64,000 bases of DNA, taken from assembly GCA_029936515.1 (NCBI GenBank), contig JAPYSK010000003.1:1-64000 (forward strand), in the 5' to 3' direction. The stretch comes from Candidatus Thioglobus sp. (GTDB lineage: Bacteria > Pseudomonadota > Gammaproteobacteria > PS1 > Pseudothioglobaceae). Both the position numbers and the translations under genes were made by a program. The notes under the pieces are model-generated. The model made no database searches. It saw only the letters and a list, made by a program, of their open reading frames with translations, and was not told where the DNA came from. Positions 36,348 to 44,861 of this stretch are shown piece by piece; position 1 is the first letter of the stretch, and each line of letters starts with the position of its first letter.

Positions 36348-37275
36348 TGACTAATTTAATTTGCGAGAGCATTACCCCTGTAATTACTATTATAGCACCA
36401 ACTGTTTGCTGCCAATTCCAACTCTCACCCAGCAAAAAAAGGAAAAGCATCACATAAAATGGTAAGGCATTCAAATGAAATGAAGCTATACCAATTCCAA
36501 GCCCACTTACTCCCCTTATCCAGAAAATTTGCGATATTGCGAATCCAAGCCAAGAATAAATAAGTAAAAGACCAAAGTGTCTTATTGTAATTTCAGGATA
36601 TGGCTCAATTAATTGCAATAAATAGTTACAAATAACATATAAAACGAGGGTAAAGATTGCCATTCCAAAAGTTGTTATAGTCGCTTGTCCAAGAGAGGTC
36701 ATTCCTGGAAGATTTTTTACTGTTGCACGTGACCCCCAAGCAAATATTGCTGCAGGTATAAACACAAGAAATGTCCCTAAACGAAGGCCAAAACTAGCAC
36801 CTTCATAGGTTGCTCCTGTAGCCAAAAAACCTCCAAATAAAACTAAAATAATTCCTATCAAAAACCATCGAGTGATTTTCCGACCATCAAGGATAACCTC
36901 TAAAGTCACTGCTGCCAATGGCATCGTAGCGGCAGTCAGCGCAGCGATTACGGGCGTTGTTAATGATTGAACAATAAGCAACAAAAAGGAACCAATTCCA
37001 AACCCTATTCCTCCAATCCAGAATCCTTTAATCCAATTTGCGGCTCTTAAAATACTACTGCCTTCAAGAGCAATCCAAATAAAAAATAATAAGACAAATG
37101 CAAACACATTTCTTACAGTTATAACAGTCACAACATCCCAGTCATCCAACAAATATTCTGCTGCAGGAAATCCTAATGCAAAAATACTAATAGCGGCAAC
37201 AAGGATAGCGTTCGATTTAATGATTTCAGAATCCTTATGTTTTGAGATATCTGAATGATATTTTTTCCAAAGCAT
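36340..37275 (-). CDS. EamA/DMT superfamily transporter
   Basis: About ten transmembrane helices arranged as two EamA repeats (residues about 20-150 and 165-305). The frame extends to a TTG at 37314, but the ATG at 37275 gives the usual 311 residues. DMT proteins often export amino acids or metabolites, and some import. Overlap with the downstream FAD oxidase gene suggests it moves that enzyme's substrate or product. The specific solute cannot be read. Confidence 0.85.
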   Translation of the reverse strand: MLWKKYHSDISKHKDSEIIKSNAILVAAISIFALGFPAAEYLLDDWDVVTVITVRNVFAFVLLFFIWIALEGSSILRAANWIKGFWIGGIGFGIGSFLLLIVQSLTTPVIAALTAATMPLAAVTLEVILDGRKITRWFLIGIILVLFGGFLATGATYEGASFGLRLGTFLVFIPAAIFAWGSRATVKNLPGMTSLGQATITTFGMAIFTLVLYVICNYLLQLIEPYPEITIRHFGLLLIYSWLGFAISQIFWIRGVSGLGIGIASFHLNALPFYVMLFLFLLGESWNWQQTVGAIIVITGVMLSQIKLVND

Positions 37276-37474
37276 TTTGTTTTTATAAGTTTTTGAAAAA
37301 TATATAAGGCGCAATATAACATTGAAAAAGTATTGATTAATTATTTTTTTTAAAAATTATTTGAGAGATTATTAACATCATATCTACTCTAAGAGATCCT
37401 TTAAAGAATAAGATAGTTAGTTGAAATAATAAAATATAGAATATGCATCCACCTCATAAGACTTTATTTGATGA

Positions 37475-37504
37475 TTGTCATAGATTTATCCGAAGATGTA
37501 TAAT
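37475..37504 (+). promoter_or_regulatory. Sigma-70-type promoter of the PLP enzyme/DoeA-like operon
   Basis: TTGTCA (37475-37480) and TATAAT (37499-37504) are separated by 18 bases, five and six matches to consensus. Transcription would begin near 37511, leaving a leader of about 98 nt. Confidence 0.6.
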
Positions 37505-37555
37505 CTAAATTATCAAGATAAAGGCTTTTAGAGCGCTGCCTTGAAAATAGGATTG

Positions 37556-37574
37556 AAGTAATAAGATATTACTT
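37556..37574. promoter_or_regulatory. Palindrome in the leader of the PLP enzyme/DoeA-like operon
   Basis: AAGTAATA-AGA-TATTACTT is a perfect inverted repeat 34 bases before the ATG. It may be an operator for the nearby Lrp/AsnC regulator or a small leader hairpin. It does not share an obvious sequence with the repeat in front of the regulator gene. Confidence 0.35.
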
Positions 37575-37608
37575 ACTTTTATAGTCATAGCAAATCTGGA
37601 GGTTAATT

Positions 37609-38802
37609 ATGCTTGAAAAAAAACACATCGGCCAATCTACTAAAAGTATTTGGGGTGGAGAACAAGAACATGAACTTTATGAACGATCAACACAAGTTCC
37701 AGTTGTTCATAGTGTTTCATTTGGTTACAAAGATATTGATACTTGGCATAAAGTCGCTCTGGAAGAGGCCCAAGGATTTATATATTCTCGCAATGCTAAC
37801 CCAACAGTTCGCGCCTTTGAAGACAAGTTAAAAGAACTAGAAGGTGCCCAAGCAGCAACCAGTTTCTCCTCAGGTATGGCAGCCATTAGTAACACCTTGG
37901 CTACATTTTTAAAGCCAGGTGAGCGAATTGTTTCAATTAAAGATAGCTATGGGGGAACTAATGTCATTTTTAATGAGTTTTTACCACCACTAAATATTGA
38001 GGTTAGTCTCTGTGAAACTGGTGATTATGAACAAATAGAAGCTGAAATAGCTAAGGGTTGTAAGGTCTTATATTTAGAAACACCGACCAACCCAACCATT
38101 AAAATTACAGACATCGAGCGCTTAAGCATGGCAGCTAAAAAAGTAGACGCGCTAGTTATTGTTGATAATACTTTTGCTACACCAATTAATCAATCCCCGC
38201 TAGAGCTTGGTGCTGATATCGTTCTGCACTCTGCCTCCAAATACCTAGGTGGACATGCAGATGCGCTTGGAGGGGTAATTTGCGGCAATAAAGACTTAGT
38301 AAAGAAAGTTCATCACTACCGTGAAATAAACGGTGCTAGCCTAGCGCCAATGGATGCATATAGTCTCTTAAGAGGTATGAAAACATTAAAGCTTCGAGTT
38401 CAAAGGCAAAATGAAAGTGCAATGATAATTGCTAAATACTTACAAAGCCATCCTGCAGTTGAGCAGGTGAACTACCCTGGATTAGAGTCTCATCCTGATC
38501 ATGATATTGCCAAGAAACAAATGATTGGTGGCTATGGTGGAATGTTAAGCTTTTCTGTCAAAGGCGGCTTAGAATCAATTAAAAAATTTCTACCAAAACT
38601 TGAATACGCTCATATGGCAGCTAATTTAGGTTGCGTTGAAACTGTAGTTGGCCCTCCATTTACAACAAGCCATGTCGAATGTAGTGCAGAAGAGCGAATG
38701 GCTGCTGGAATCCCTGAAGGCTTAGTAAGATACTCAACCGGTATTGAGGATGTAGAGGACTTAATTGCTGATTTAGATCAGGCATTTAAAGCAATCTCTT
38801 AA
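37609..38802 (+). CDS. Cys/Met-metabolism PLP enzyme (cystathionine gamma-lyase/synthase-like)
   Basis: A 397-residue fold-type I PLP enzyme. The Schiff-base lysine is K211 in HSASKYLGGHAD; YSRNANPTVRAFE and SSGMAAI bind cofactor. The position of the methionine gamma-lyase cysteine (C116 in Pseudomonas) is a glycine in DSYGGTNVIF, so methioninase activity is unlikely; gamma-elimination or gamma-replacement on a homoserine ester or similar C4 amino acid fits better. It has a strong GGAGG site and lies 18 bases before the DoeA-like gene, suggesting a linked catabolic role rather than routine methionine synthesis. Confidence 0.85.
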   Translation: MLEKKHIGQSTKSIWGGEQEHELYERSTQVPVVHSVSFGYKDIDTWHKVALEEAQGFIYSRNANPTVRAFEDKLKELEGAQAATSFSSGMAAISNTLATFLKPGERIVSIKDSYGGTNVIFNEFLPPLNIEVSLCETGDYEQIEAEIAKGCKVLYLETPTNPTIKITDIERLSMAAKKVDALVIVDNTFATPINQSPLELGADIVLHSASKYLGGHADALGGVICGNKDLVKKVHHYREINGASLAPMDAYSLLRGMKTLKLRVQRQNESAMIIAKYLQSHPAVEQVNYPGLESHPDHDIAKKQMIGGYGGMLSFSVKGGLESIKKFLPKLEYAHMAANLGCVETVVGPPFTTSHVECSAEERMAAGIPEGLVRYSTGIEDVEDLIADLDQAFKAIS

Positions 38803-38820
38803 GAAATTAAGGAGAATTCA

Positions 38821-39999
38821 ATGAAACAAGAAAGAAGAAGATTCAGTAAAGAAGAGTACCTTGATAGGCAATTAAAGGTTCGCAAGTCAATGGATGCTTC
38901 AAATGTGGATGTCTTAATTGTCTATGACCCTGCCAATATGTTTTGGTTGACTGGCTATGATGGTTGGTCATTTTATGTTCACCAATGCGTTGTCATTTCA
39001 ACTGACGGAGGACTTTTTTGGTATGGCAGAGGAATTGATGCAAAGGGCGCTGAACTTACGACTGACCTTGACCTAAATAATATCCTAGCATATCCAGATG
39101 AATACGTCATGAGCCCTGAGAGACATCCAATGGAGCTCCTTGCAAACATCTTAAAAGAAAAGGGCTTAAATAAAAAAAGAATCGGCCTAGAAAAAGATAA
39201 TTATTATTTTTCAGCTAGAGCTGCTGAATCGTTATATAGCAGTCTACCTGATGCAGTATTTAGCGATCAGACAGGTCTCGTAAACTGGCAAAGAGCAGTA
39301 AAATCTGAAACCGAGATCACCTACATGAAAAGAGCCGGAAAGGTCATTGAAGGTATCTATGAAAGAGTTATGGAGGTTGCAGAGCCTGGAATGAGAAAAA
39401 ATGACTTGGTTGCTGAAATAATGCATGCAGGTGCTCACGGTCATCAAGGCCATTATGGTGACTACACTTCTTTTGTTCCTCTTATTGGCGCTGGGGAAGA
39501 AGCTGCAGCGTGTCACATGACATGGAATGATGAGCCATTAAAAAATAATGAGGGTATGTTTTTAGAGTTAGGAGGGGCATACGCAAGATATCATTGTCCT
39601 TGCTCAAGAACTTTATATTTAGGAAAACCGCCTCAACAATATTTAGATATCGAAAAGGTTATAAATGAATGCATAGAGAATGCAATTGAGATGTTTAAGC
39701 CGGGCAATACTTGTGCCCAAATTTCAGACAACTTTACAGCAACTCTGAAAAAGCATGGTTATGAAAAAAATAATCGCTGTGGTTACCCTATCGGCTGTAG
39801 TTATCCTCCTGATTGGGGCGAGCGTACGATGAGTTTACGCGGAACAGATCAAACTGTACTTGAAGAAAACATGACATTTCATTTTATGCCTGCTATTTGG
39901 TTTGATGACTGGGGTTTTGAAATGACGGAGAGTATTCGCGTCGCTCAGAGCGGCGGCGAATGCCTCTCAAGCGTACCTAGACAACTACTAGTTAAATAG
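38821..39999 (+). CDS. doeA: Ectoine hydrolase-like protein (DoeA/EutD, creatinase-fold M24 family)
   Basis: A 392-residue pita-bread protein. YDPANMFWLTGYDGWSFYVH at the N-terminus and RHPME are strongly DoeA-like. M24 peptidase metal ligands are replaced: the usual Asp positions read LELGGAY and YHCPCSRT. A histidine (H232, ACHMTWND) is kept, as expected for creatinase-type hydrolases without metal. DoeA opens the ectoine ring to N-acetyl-diaminobutyrate. The deacetylase DoeB is not in the window, so ectoine itself is only the leading candidate. It is preceded by AAGGAG. Confidence 0.82.
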   Translation: MKQERRRFSKEEYLDRQLKVRKSMDASNVDVLIVYDPANMFWLTGYDGWSFYVHQCVVISTDGGLFWYGRGIDAKGAELTTDLDLNNILAYPDEYVMSPERHPMELLANILKEKGLNKKRIGLEKDNYYFSARAAESLYSSLPDAVFSDQTGLVNWQRAVKSETEITYMKRAGKVIEGIYERVMEVAEPGMRKNDLVAEIMHAGAHGHQGHYGDYTSFVPLIGAGEEAAACHMTWNDEPLKNNEGMFLELGGAYARYHCPCSRTLYLGKPPQQYLDIEKVINECIENAIEMFKPGNTCAQISDNFTATLKKHGYEKNNRCGYPIGCSYPPDWGERTMSLRGTDQTVLEENMTFHFMPAIWFDDWGFEMTESIRVAQSGGECLSSVPRQLLVK

Positions 40000-40020
40000 A
40001 AGTTAAAAAACTATCAAGAC

Positions 40021-40512
40021 TTACTTGGATACGCTTGATCGTCTAATCAAACTATCCGGAACCTTATCGGTATCCTTAATTCTGTCTAGGACTGCATAAC
40101 TAAAATAACGTCTGAGCCCAATATCTGCCTTTAAGATTCTTTTAAGGAAATCTTGGTAGTCTGCAACATCTTTGACAAGAACTTTTAAAATGTAATCAAG
40201 TCCTCCACCAACGGACCAGCATGAAAGCACTTCATCAAAGCCCATTATTGCTTCTTCAAACCGAGCAAACTGGCCTTGCTTATGACTCTCTAACTCAACT
40301 TCAGTAATTACAAGATGGAAATTACTTAAAAATGGAGATGACAGCTTTGCACCATAGCTTTCAATGATTCCAGCTTCCTCTAGTCTTTGAAGTCTGTCCC
40401 AAGAAGGAGTAAGCGATAGATTGAGTTTATCAGCCAGCGCAGTTTTAGTAATCCTACCCTCACTCTGAAGGATGGAAAGTATCTGAATATCTCTTTCATC
40501 AAGCTTGTACAT
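40021..40512 (-). CDS. Lrp/AsnC-family regulator (DoeX-like position)
   Basis: A 163-residue feast/famine regulator. N-terminal HTH (about 5-55, DERDIQILSILQSEGRITKTALADKL in part) and C-terminal RAM/ACT-like ligand domain (about 65-150). In ectoine-degrading Halomonas an AsnC/Lrp protein (DoeX) lies beside doeA, and this gene converges with the DoeA-like gene 21 bases away. It probably senses an amino acid intermediate. An inverted repeat directly upstream may be its own operator. Confidence 0.9.
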   Translation of the reverse strand: MYKLDERDIQILSILQSEGRITKTALADKLNLSLTPSWDRLQRLEEAGIIESYGAKLSSPFLSNFHLVITEVELESHKQGQFARFEEAIMGFDEVLSCWSVGGGLDYILKVLVKDVADYQDFLKRILKADIGLRRYFSYAVLDRIKDTDKVPDSLIRRSSVSK

Positions 40513-40551
40513 AGAGATATTATCGCCCTAAATAAAATACAAATTAGCAAT

Positions 40552-40575
40552 AAAATTCAAATTAATGTGAATTTT
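40552..40575. promoter_or_regulatory. Inverted repeat upstream of the Lrp/AsnC gene
   Basis: AAAATTCA and TGAATTTT form eight-base arms around AATTAATG, 40 bases upstream of the regulator start. AT-rich dyads of this kind suit Lrp-family autoregulation. Proof of binding is lacking. Confidence 0.4.
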
Positions 40576-40620
40576 TCAGAATAATCATGACTTTATAGGC
40601 TTTATTAGGCCTAAGAACTT

Positions 40621-41355
40621 CTAGTTATTTCTTTTAGCTATTATCTGAGAAATCTGATCAAAAGTAGCCTGGTTTGAGGTAAAGACAGGTTTACCAATAG
40701 CGGCTTCTATTTCAGGAATAATTTCTGCAGATCTCATTGCAGTGCATGAAATAAAGAGCGCGTCAGCTTCATCATGAGTTGCCGCCTTGGCAGCTGAAAT
40801 AATCTCATTTGGAGGAAGCATAGCTACGTCTCTGTCGTCACTCATATCCATATACATTGAAGATACTATCTCAACACCATTTCTTTGTAAATAGTCTCTC
40901 AGCAGGGAGGACACCTCTTCACTATATGGAGTTAGAATACTGACCTTTTTAAAGCCTCTTGCTTTAAAGTTTTTAACAACTGCTTGAGAGGTAGTTAAAA
41001 CTTTTGCAGTTGGCTTACTTTCTTGAATTGCAAGCTCGATTGCCTCATCTCCGACAATAGAAGATGAAGAAGTACAATTAAAGACAACCAAGTCAAGATC
41101 ATAATTGGGAAGTATTCCAGCTGAAACTTCAGTCAAATCATCTCCAATTGCGGCTAAAGACTCTGGCGTCATTGGATTAGCAAAATGAATTCGATTGAAA
41201 TAGAAATCATAGTCTGGATTTTGATCCGTATACATTCTTACAAAGTCACGCTCAAAAGTAAAATCTGTATTTAAAACAATCAGTCCTACAGAGGGTCTCT
41301 CACTATTTCTAGTTAAAGTATCTGAGATATGATATTTTTTTGATTCAATAGTCAT
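40621..41355 (-). CDS. Asp/Glu racemase-fold protein, EutA/maleate isomerase-like
   Basis: A 244-residue member of the aspartate/glutamate racemase, maleate isomerase and arylmalonate decarboxylase superfamily. Two candidate catalytic cysteines are visible, C94 in VFNCTSSSS and C204 in FISCTAMRS. An N-terminal RPSVGLIVLNTDFTFERDF fits the EutA group named from ectoine-utilisation loci. Its place next to the DoeA-like gene supports that link. The EutA reaction is not established to my knowledge; isomerisation or racemisation of an intermediate is the natural guess. Six bases downstream of an SMR transporter gene. Confidence 0.78.
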   Translation of the reverse strand: MTIESKKYHISDTLTRNSERPSVGLIVLNTDFTFERDFVRMYTDQNPDYDFYFNRIHFANPMTPESLAAIGDDLTEVSAGILPNYDLDLVVFNCTSSSSIVGDEAIELAIQESKPTAKVLTTSQAVVKNFKARGFKKVSILTPYSEEVSSLLRDYLQRNGVEIVSSMYMDMSDDRDVAMLPPNEIISAAKAATHDEADALFISCTAMRSAEIIPEIEAAIGKPVFTSNQATFDQISQIIAKRNN

Positions 41356-41361
41356 AAGTAA

Positions 41362-41691
41362 TTAATGTTTAATAGAGGTAGAAAATAGATGCATCACTAC
41401 GACGCCTGATATTATTAAACCCATTCCAACAAGTGATGCAAGATCTGGCATCTCTTTGTACACAAATGCACCAACGACTGCAACTAAACAAATACCTAGA
41501 CCAGACCAAACAGCATACACGACCCCCAATGGCAATTCTCTTAGTGCAAGCGTCATGAGCCAGAAAGAAATAAGGTAAAAAATTACTAGAAATGTGGTTG
41601 GTACTAGCTTTGTAAACTCTTCTGTAGCCTTTAAAAGGCTTGTCCCTGCTACCTCAGCTGAAATTGCAAGTGCCAAGTAAAAATAGGTCAT
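41362..41691 (-). CDS. Small multidrug resistance (SMR) family transporter
   Basis: A 109-residue protein with four helices. The essential membrane glutamate is in ISAEVAGTSLLKATE (about E13), and YAVWSGLG is the family signature. SMR proteins exchange protons for cationic compounds; QacE/EmrE and the SugE/Gdx guanidinium exporters are subgroups. Coupling to the EutA-like gene suggests it moves a small cationic or zwitterionic solute; EbrA-like compatible-solute transport is possible. Confidence 0.9.
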   Translation of the reverse strand: MTYFYLALAISAEVAGTSLLKATEEFTKLVPTTFLVIFYLISFWLMTLALRELPLGVVYAVWSGLGICLVAVVGAFVYKEMPDLASLVGMGLIISGVVVMHLFSTSIKH

Positions 41692-41801
41692 AACGATTTA
41701 AAGTTACCTATAAAAAGCACAGTATAACCCTAAGAAATAATCTTTACAAAAAATTTAAAACTAATTAAATTACAGCAATTAAAAAAACTAGTAAAAAAGT
41801 T

Positions 41802-42149
41802 GAAGTTGGCCTATAAGCCGGGTTCTGTTTAACCTAAGCCATGATAGTCATTCATCTACGATACTTGTCACCAAGCACCTCTAGCACTCTACCCGAAGAC
41901 AACGCGAGCAGCGCCAATGCCTTCCTATTTGAGCTTGCTCCAAGTGGGGTTTACCATACCAAACTTATCACTAAGTTCGCGGTGCGCTCTTACCACACCA
42001 TTTCACCCTTACCTATCAAGATAGGCGGTTTATTTTCTGCTGCACTTTCCGTCGCATCACTGCGCCTAGCCGTTAACTAGCACTTTGCTCTATGGAGCCC
42101 GGACTTTCCTCCCAGTGCAATTGCACTCGGCGACTATCCGGCCAACTTC
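41802..42149 (-). ncRNA. rnpB: RNase P RNA (type A)
   Basis: About 348 nt on the minus strand. The ends GAAGTTGGCC and GGCCAACTTC form a perfect P1 stem. Universal elements are present: GAGGAAAGTCCGGGCTCCATAG near the 5' end, cited by GAGGAAAGTCC, and ACAGAACCCGGCTTA near the 3' end (P4 partner and CCA-binding region). The P3 arm is reduced to AGTGC-AATT-GCACT, much shorter than in E. coli. A T-rich stretch after P1 probably ends transcription. Reading frames through this region are spurious. Confidence 0.95.
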
Positions 42150-42157
42150 AATGGAAA

Positions 42158-42163
42158 ATTATA
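42158..42163 (-). promoter_or_regulatory. rnpB -10 element
   Basis: TATAAT on the minus strand ends eight bases before the predicted 5' end of RNase P RNA, the correct spacing for a mature end set directly by transcription initiation. No good -35 match is visible. Confidence 0.7.
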
Positions 42164-42215
42164 CGCTAGGAATAGGAGGTTTAAATACAGTGCAATTAAT
42201 AACTAGGGTCTTTAC

Positions 42216-43712
42216 TTAACTCGAATAAATCACAGGAATACTATCAAATACTTTATGGATATTTTCTCCATCAGTATCAACCGCAACAGTAACAGGCATA
42301 TCTTTAACTTCAAGCTCATAGATCGCCTCCATCCCCATCTCCTCAAAAGCAACAATTTTTGCCTTCTTAATGGATTTAGAAATTAAGTAAGCAGCGCCAC
42401 CAACTGCAATCAAGTAGCTAGCTTTATGCTTTTTAATACTTTTAATGGTTGATTCACCGCGCTCAGCCTTACCAATCATGCCAAGAATTCCTGTGTTTTC
42501 AAACATCATGTCCGTAAATTTATCCATTCTTGTCGCGGTTGTAGGTCCAGCAGGTCCAATTACTTCATCACGAACAGCATCAACGGGTCCAACATAATAT
42601 ATAAATTTATTATCAAAATTAACGCCCTTTGGCAAACCTTCACCACTATCAATCATTGTTTTTAAGCGCTTATGTGCACTATCCCTTCCAGTAATAATTG
42701 TTCCAGATAAGAGTAATGTGTCACCAATATTCCAATTATCCATTTGAGATTGAGTTAAGCTATTTAAATCAACTTTTTTGTATTTAGAAACATCCATCTC
42801 CAAATCTGGATAGATACTCATATCAACTTCTGGCAATTCAGCAACGCCGCTTCCATCAAGAGTGAAATGAACATGTCTAGTTGCTGCGCAGTTTGGAATC
42901 ATCGCAACCGGAAGAGAAGCTGCATGTGTCGGATAATCCTTAATCTTAACGTCTAGAACCGTTGTTAGCCCGCCCAAACCCTGAGCACCAATACCGAGCT
43001 CATTGATTTTATTAAATAAGTCAATTCTAAGAGTTTCTATCTCAGTATGCTCACTTTTGTCTTTTATTTGATTAATATCTATAGGGTCCATTAATACTGA
43101 TTTTGCCATTAGCATTGCTTTTTCAGCAGTCCCGCCTACCCCAATTCCAATTATTCCTGGAGGGCACCAGCCAGCACCCATTGTTGGTATTGTATTAAGG
43201 ATCCAATCCGTTAGGTTATCATCAGGATTAAGAACTGTAAATTTTGACTTGTTCTCAGAACCACCTCCCTTAGCCGCAACAATAACCTCTAACTTATCAC
43301 CTTTAACAAGTTTTGTGTTAATCACAGCAGGAGTATTGTCTTGTGTATTTTTTCTACTAAATAGTGGATCACTTACTATCGAAGCCCTTAAGCGGTTATC
43401 AGGCTCATTGTATGCCCTCCTAACACCTTCATTAATCATATCTTCAAGAGAAAGCTTTGCCTCCCACTGAACATCCATCCCAACTTCAACAAAAACATTA
43501 ACAATTCCAGTATCCTGGCAAATTGGCCTTTTACCTAACGCACACATTTTTGAGTTTATTAACATCTGTGCTATTGCATTTTTTGCACTTTGATTGGTTT
43601 CTCTTTCATAAGCCAAAACCATTGCACTAATAAAATCAGGTGAGTGATAATAAGAAATATATTGCAGTGCAGAATGAATACTTTGTACTAAATGTTCTTG
43701 TTTAATGATCAT
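42216..43712 (-). CDS. fumA: Class I (iron-sulfur) fumarate hydratase
   Basis: Interconverts fumarate and malate in the TCA cycle using an oxygen-sensitive 4Fe-4S cluster. Cluster cysteines lie in RPICQDTGIVNVF, PNCAATRHVHF and the NTGILGMIGKAERG neighbourhood; GPTTATRMDKFTD is the C-terminal signature. The frame starts at 43784, but the ATG at 43712 (MIIKQEHLVQ) fits the family and gives 498 residues. N- and C-terminal halves are fused as in FumA/FumB rather than split. Confidence 0.94.
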   Translation of the reverse strand: MIIKQEHLVQSIHSALQYISYYHSPDFISAMVLAYERETNQSAKNAIAQMLINSKMCALGKRPICQDTGIVNVFVEVGMDVQWEAKLSLEDMINEGVRRAYNEPDNRLRASIVSDPLFSRKNTQDNTPAVINTKLVKGDKLEVIVAAKGGGSENKSKFTVLNPDDNLTDWILNTIPTMGAGWCPPGIIGIGVGGTAEKAMLMAKSVLMDPIDINQIKDKSEHTEIETLRIDLFNKINELGIGAQGLGGLTTVLDVKIKDYPTHAASLPVAMIPNCAATRHVHFTLDGSGVAELPEVDMSIYPDLEMDVSKYKKVDLNSLTQSQMDNWNIGDTLLLSGTIITGRDSAHKRLKTMIDSGEGLPKGVNFDNKFIYYVGPVDAVRDEVIGPAGPTTATRMDKFTDMMFENTGILGMIGKAERGESTIKSIKKHKASYLIAVGGAAYLISKSIKKAKIVAFEEMGMEAIYELEVKDMPVTVAVDTDGENIHKVFDSIPVIYSS

Positions 43713-43804
43713 ATTTATTTGGGCTTTGGTATTGTCTATTGAAAGCAAGCAGGTTATATTATATCTTCTAAACATTTTAATCAATTTTTTGCTAGGAATC
43801 TCTT

Positions 43805-44836
43805 ATGTTGAATATATTCAAAGGCCAAAACCTTTCTGTCGATCTTGGAACTGCTAATACACTTATTTACATGGATGAGAAAATAGTCTTAAATGAACCT
43901 TCTGTAGTTGCATTAAGGCATGAAAAAGGCGCTACTGAGTCAACCGTTATAGCAGTAGGTCAAGAAGCAAAAAATATGCTGGGCAGAACGCCAGGCTCCA
44001 TTGAGGCTATAAGACCAATGAAAGATGGCGTAATTGCAGACTTTAAGGTGACTGAAAAAATGCTTCAATATTTTATGAAAAAGGTCTTGAAATCTGGTTT
44101 TTTCTCACCAAGCCCGAAAGTACTAATTTGTGTTCCATGTGGCGCTACTCAAGTTGAGAGACGTGCAATTAAAGAGAGCGCAGTAGGTGCAGGAGCTAGA
44201 GATGTCTATTTAATAGAAGAGCCAATGGCTGCTGCTCTTGGAGCTGGCATGGCAATTGAAGAAGCATCAGGTGCAATGGTTCTTGATATTGGTGGCGGTA
44301 CAACTGAAATTGCAATCCTATCACTAAATGGAATTGTTTATTCTGACTCTTTAAGAGTAGGTGGGGATGTTTTTGACGATACCATTGTTAAATTTGTACG
44401 AAGAGTACATGGAATTATTATTGGAGAAGCTACTGCAGAACAAATTAAGGAAGAAGTCGGTAGTGCTTTTGAATCAAAAATAGTCAGAAAAAATGAATTT
44501 AGAGGTCGCGCAGTTTCCACAGGATTACCTGTAAGTTTTGAGATTACTAATTCTGAAATACTAGAAGCCTTAAGTGAACCTCTTGGTATGATTATTAGCG
44601 CTCTAAGAACAGCTCTAGAGCAAACTCCACCTGAACTTTCATCAGATATTGCACAAAACGGACTAGTAATTACTGGAGGCGGAGCTCTTTTAGATGGGAT
44701 TGATCAATTGATCAATAATCAAACAAACTTACCAGTTACTATTGCTGATGACCCTCTTACTTGTGTTGCTAGAGGTGGTGGTCTCGCTTTAGATATGATT
44801 AATCAACATGATATGGGATTTTTAGCTGCAGAATAA
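43805..44836 (+). CDS. mreB: Rod-shape actin homologue MreB
   Basis: Bacterial actin that guides lateral cell-wall synthesis. The 343 residues include [13 protein letters not shown] (phosphate 1), [12 protein letters not shown] (phosphate 2) and [13 protein letters not shown] (adenosine). Preceded by an AGGAA site. First gene of mreB-mreC-mreD-mrdA, indicating a rod-shaped cell. Confidence 0.97.
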   Translation: MLNIFKGQNLSVDLGTANTLIYMDEKIVLNEPSVVALRHEKGATESTVIAVGQEAKNMLGRTPGSIEAIRPMKDGVIADFKVTEKMLQYFMKKVLKSGFFSPSPKVLICVPCGATQVERRAIKESAVGAGARDVYLIEEPMAAALGAGMAIEEASGAMVLDIGGGTTEIAILSLNGIVYSDSLRVGGDVFDDTIVKFVRRVHGIIIGEATAEQIKEEVGSAFESKIVRKNEFRGRAVSTGLPVSFEITNSEILEALSEPLGMIISALRTALEQTPPELSSDIAQNGLVITGGGALLDGIDQLINNQTNLPVTIADDPLTCVARGGGLALDMINQHDMGFLAAE

Positions 44837-44861
44837 CTATTACTGAGTCGAAATCTTTATA

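Larger units (their letters stand above)
37276..37608. other. 333-bp AT-rich intergenic region with promoter and palindrome
   Basis: Divergent control region between the EamA gene and the PLP-enzyme operon. It holds a good sigma-70-like promoter (37475-37504), a perfect palindrome (37556-37574) and a CTGGAGG ribosome-binding site (37596-37602). The predicted leader is about 100 nt; I could not match it to a known riboswitch. A 20-codon ORF at 37443 has no support. Confidence 0.5.

Noticed and set aside
37609-38802. Methionine gamma-lyase (methanethiol production)
   Set aside because: The lyase-specific cysteine position is glycine (SYGGTN), so a cystathionine-type or related gamma-enzyme is more likely.
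41841-42080. Plus-strand ORF of 79 codons
   Set aside because: It lies entirely inside the RNase P RNA gene on the other strand, and its apparent sequence reflects RNA structure elements.
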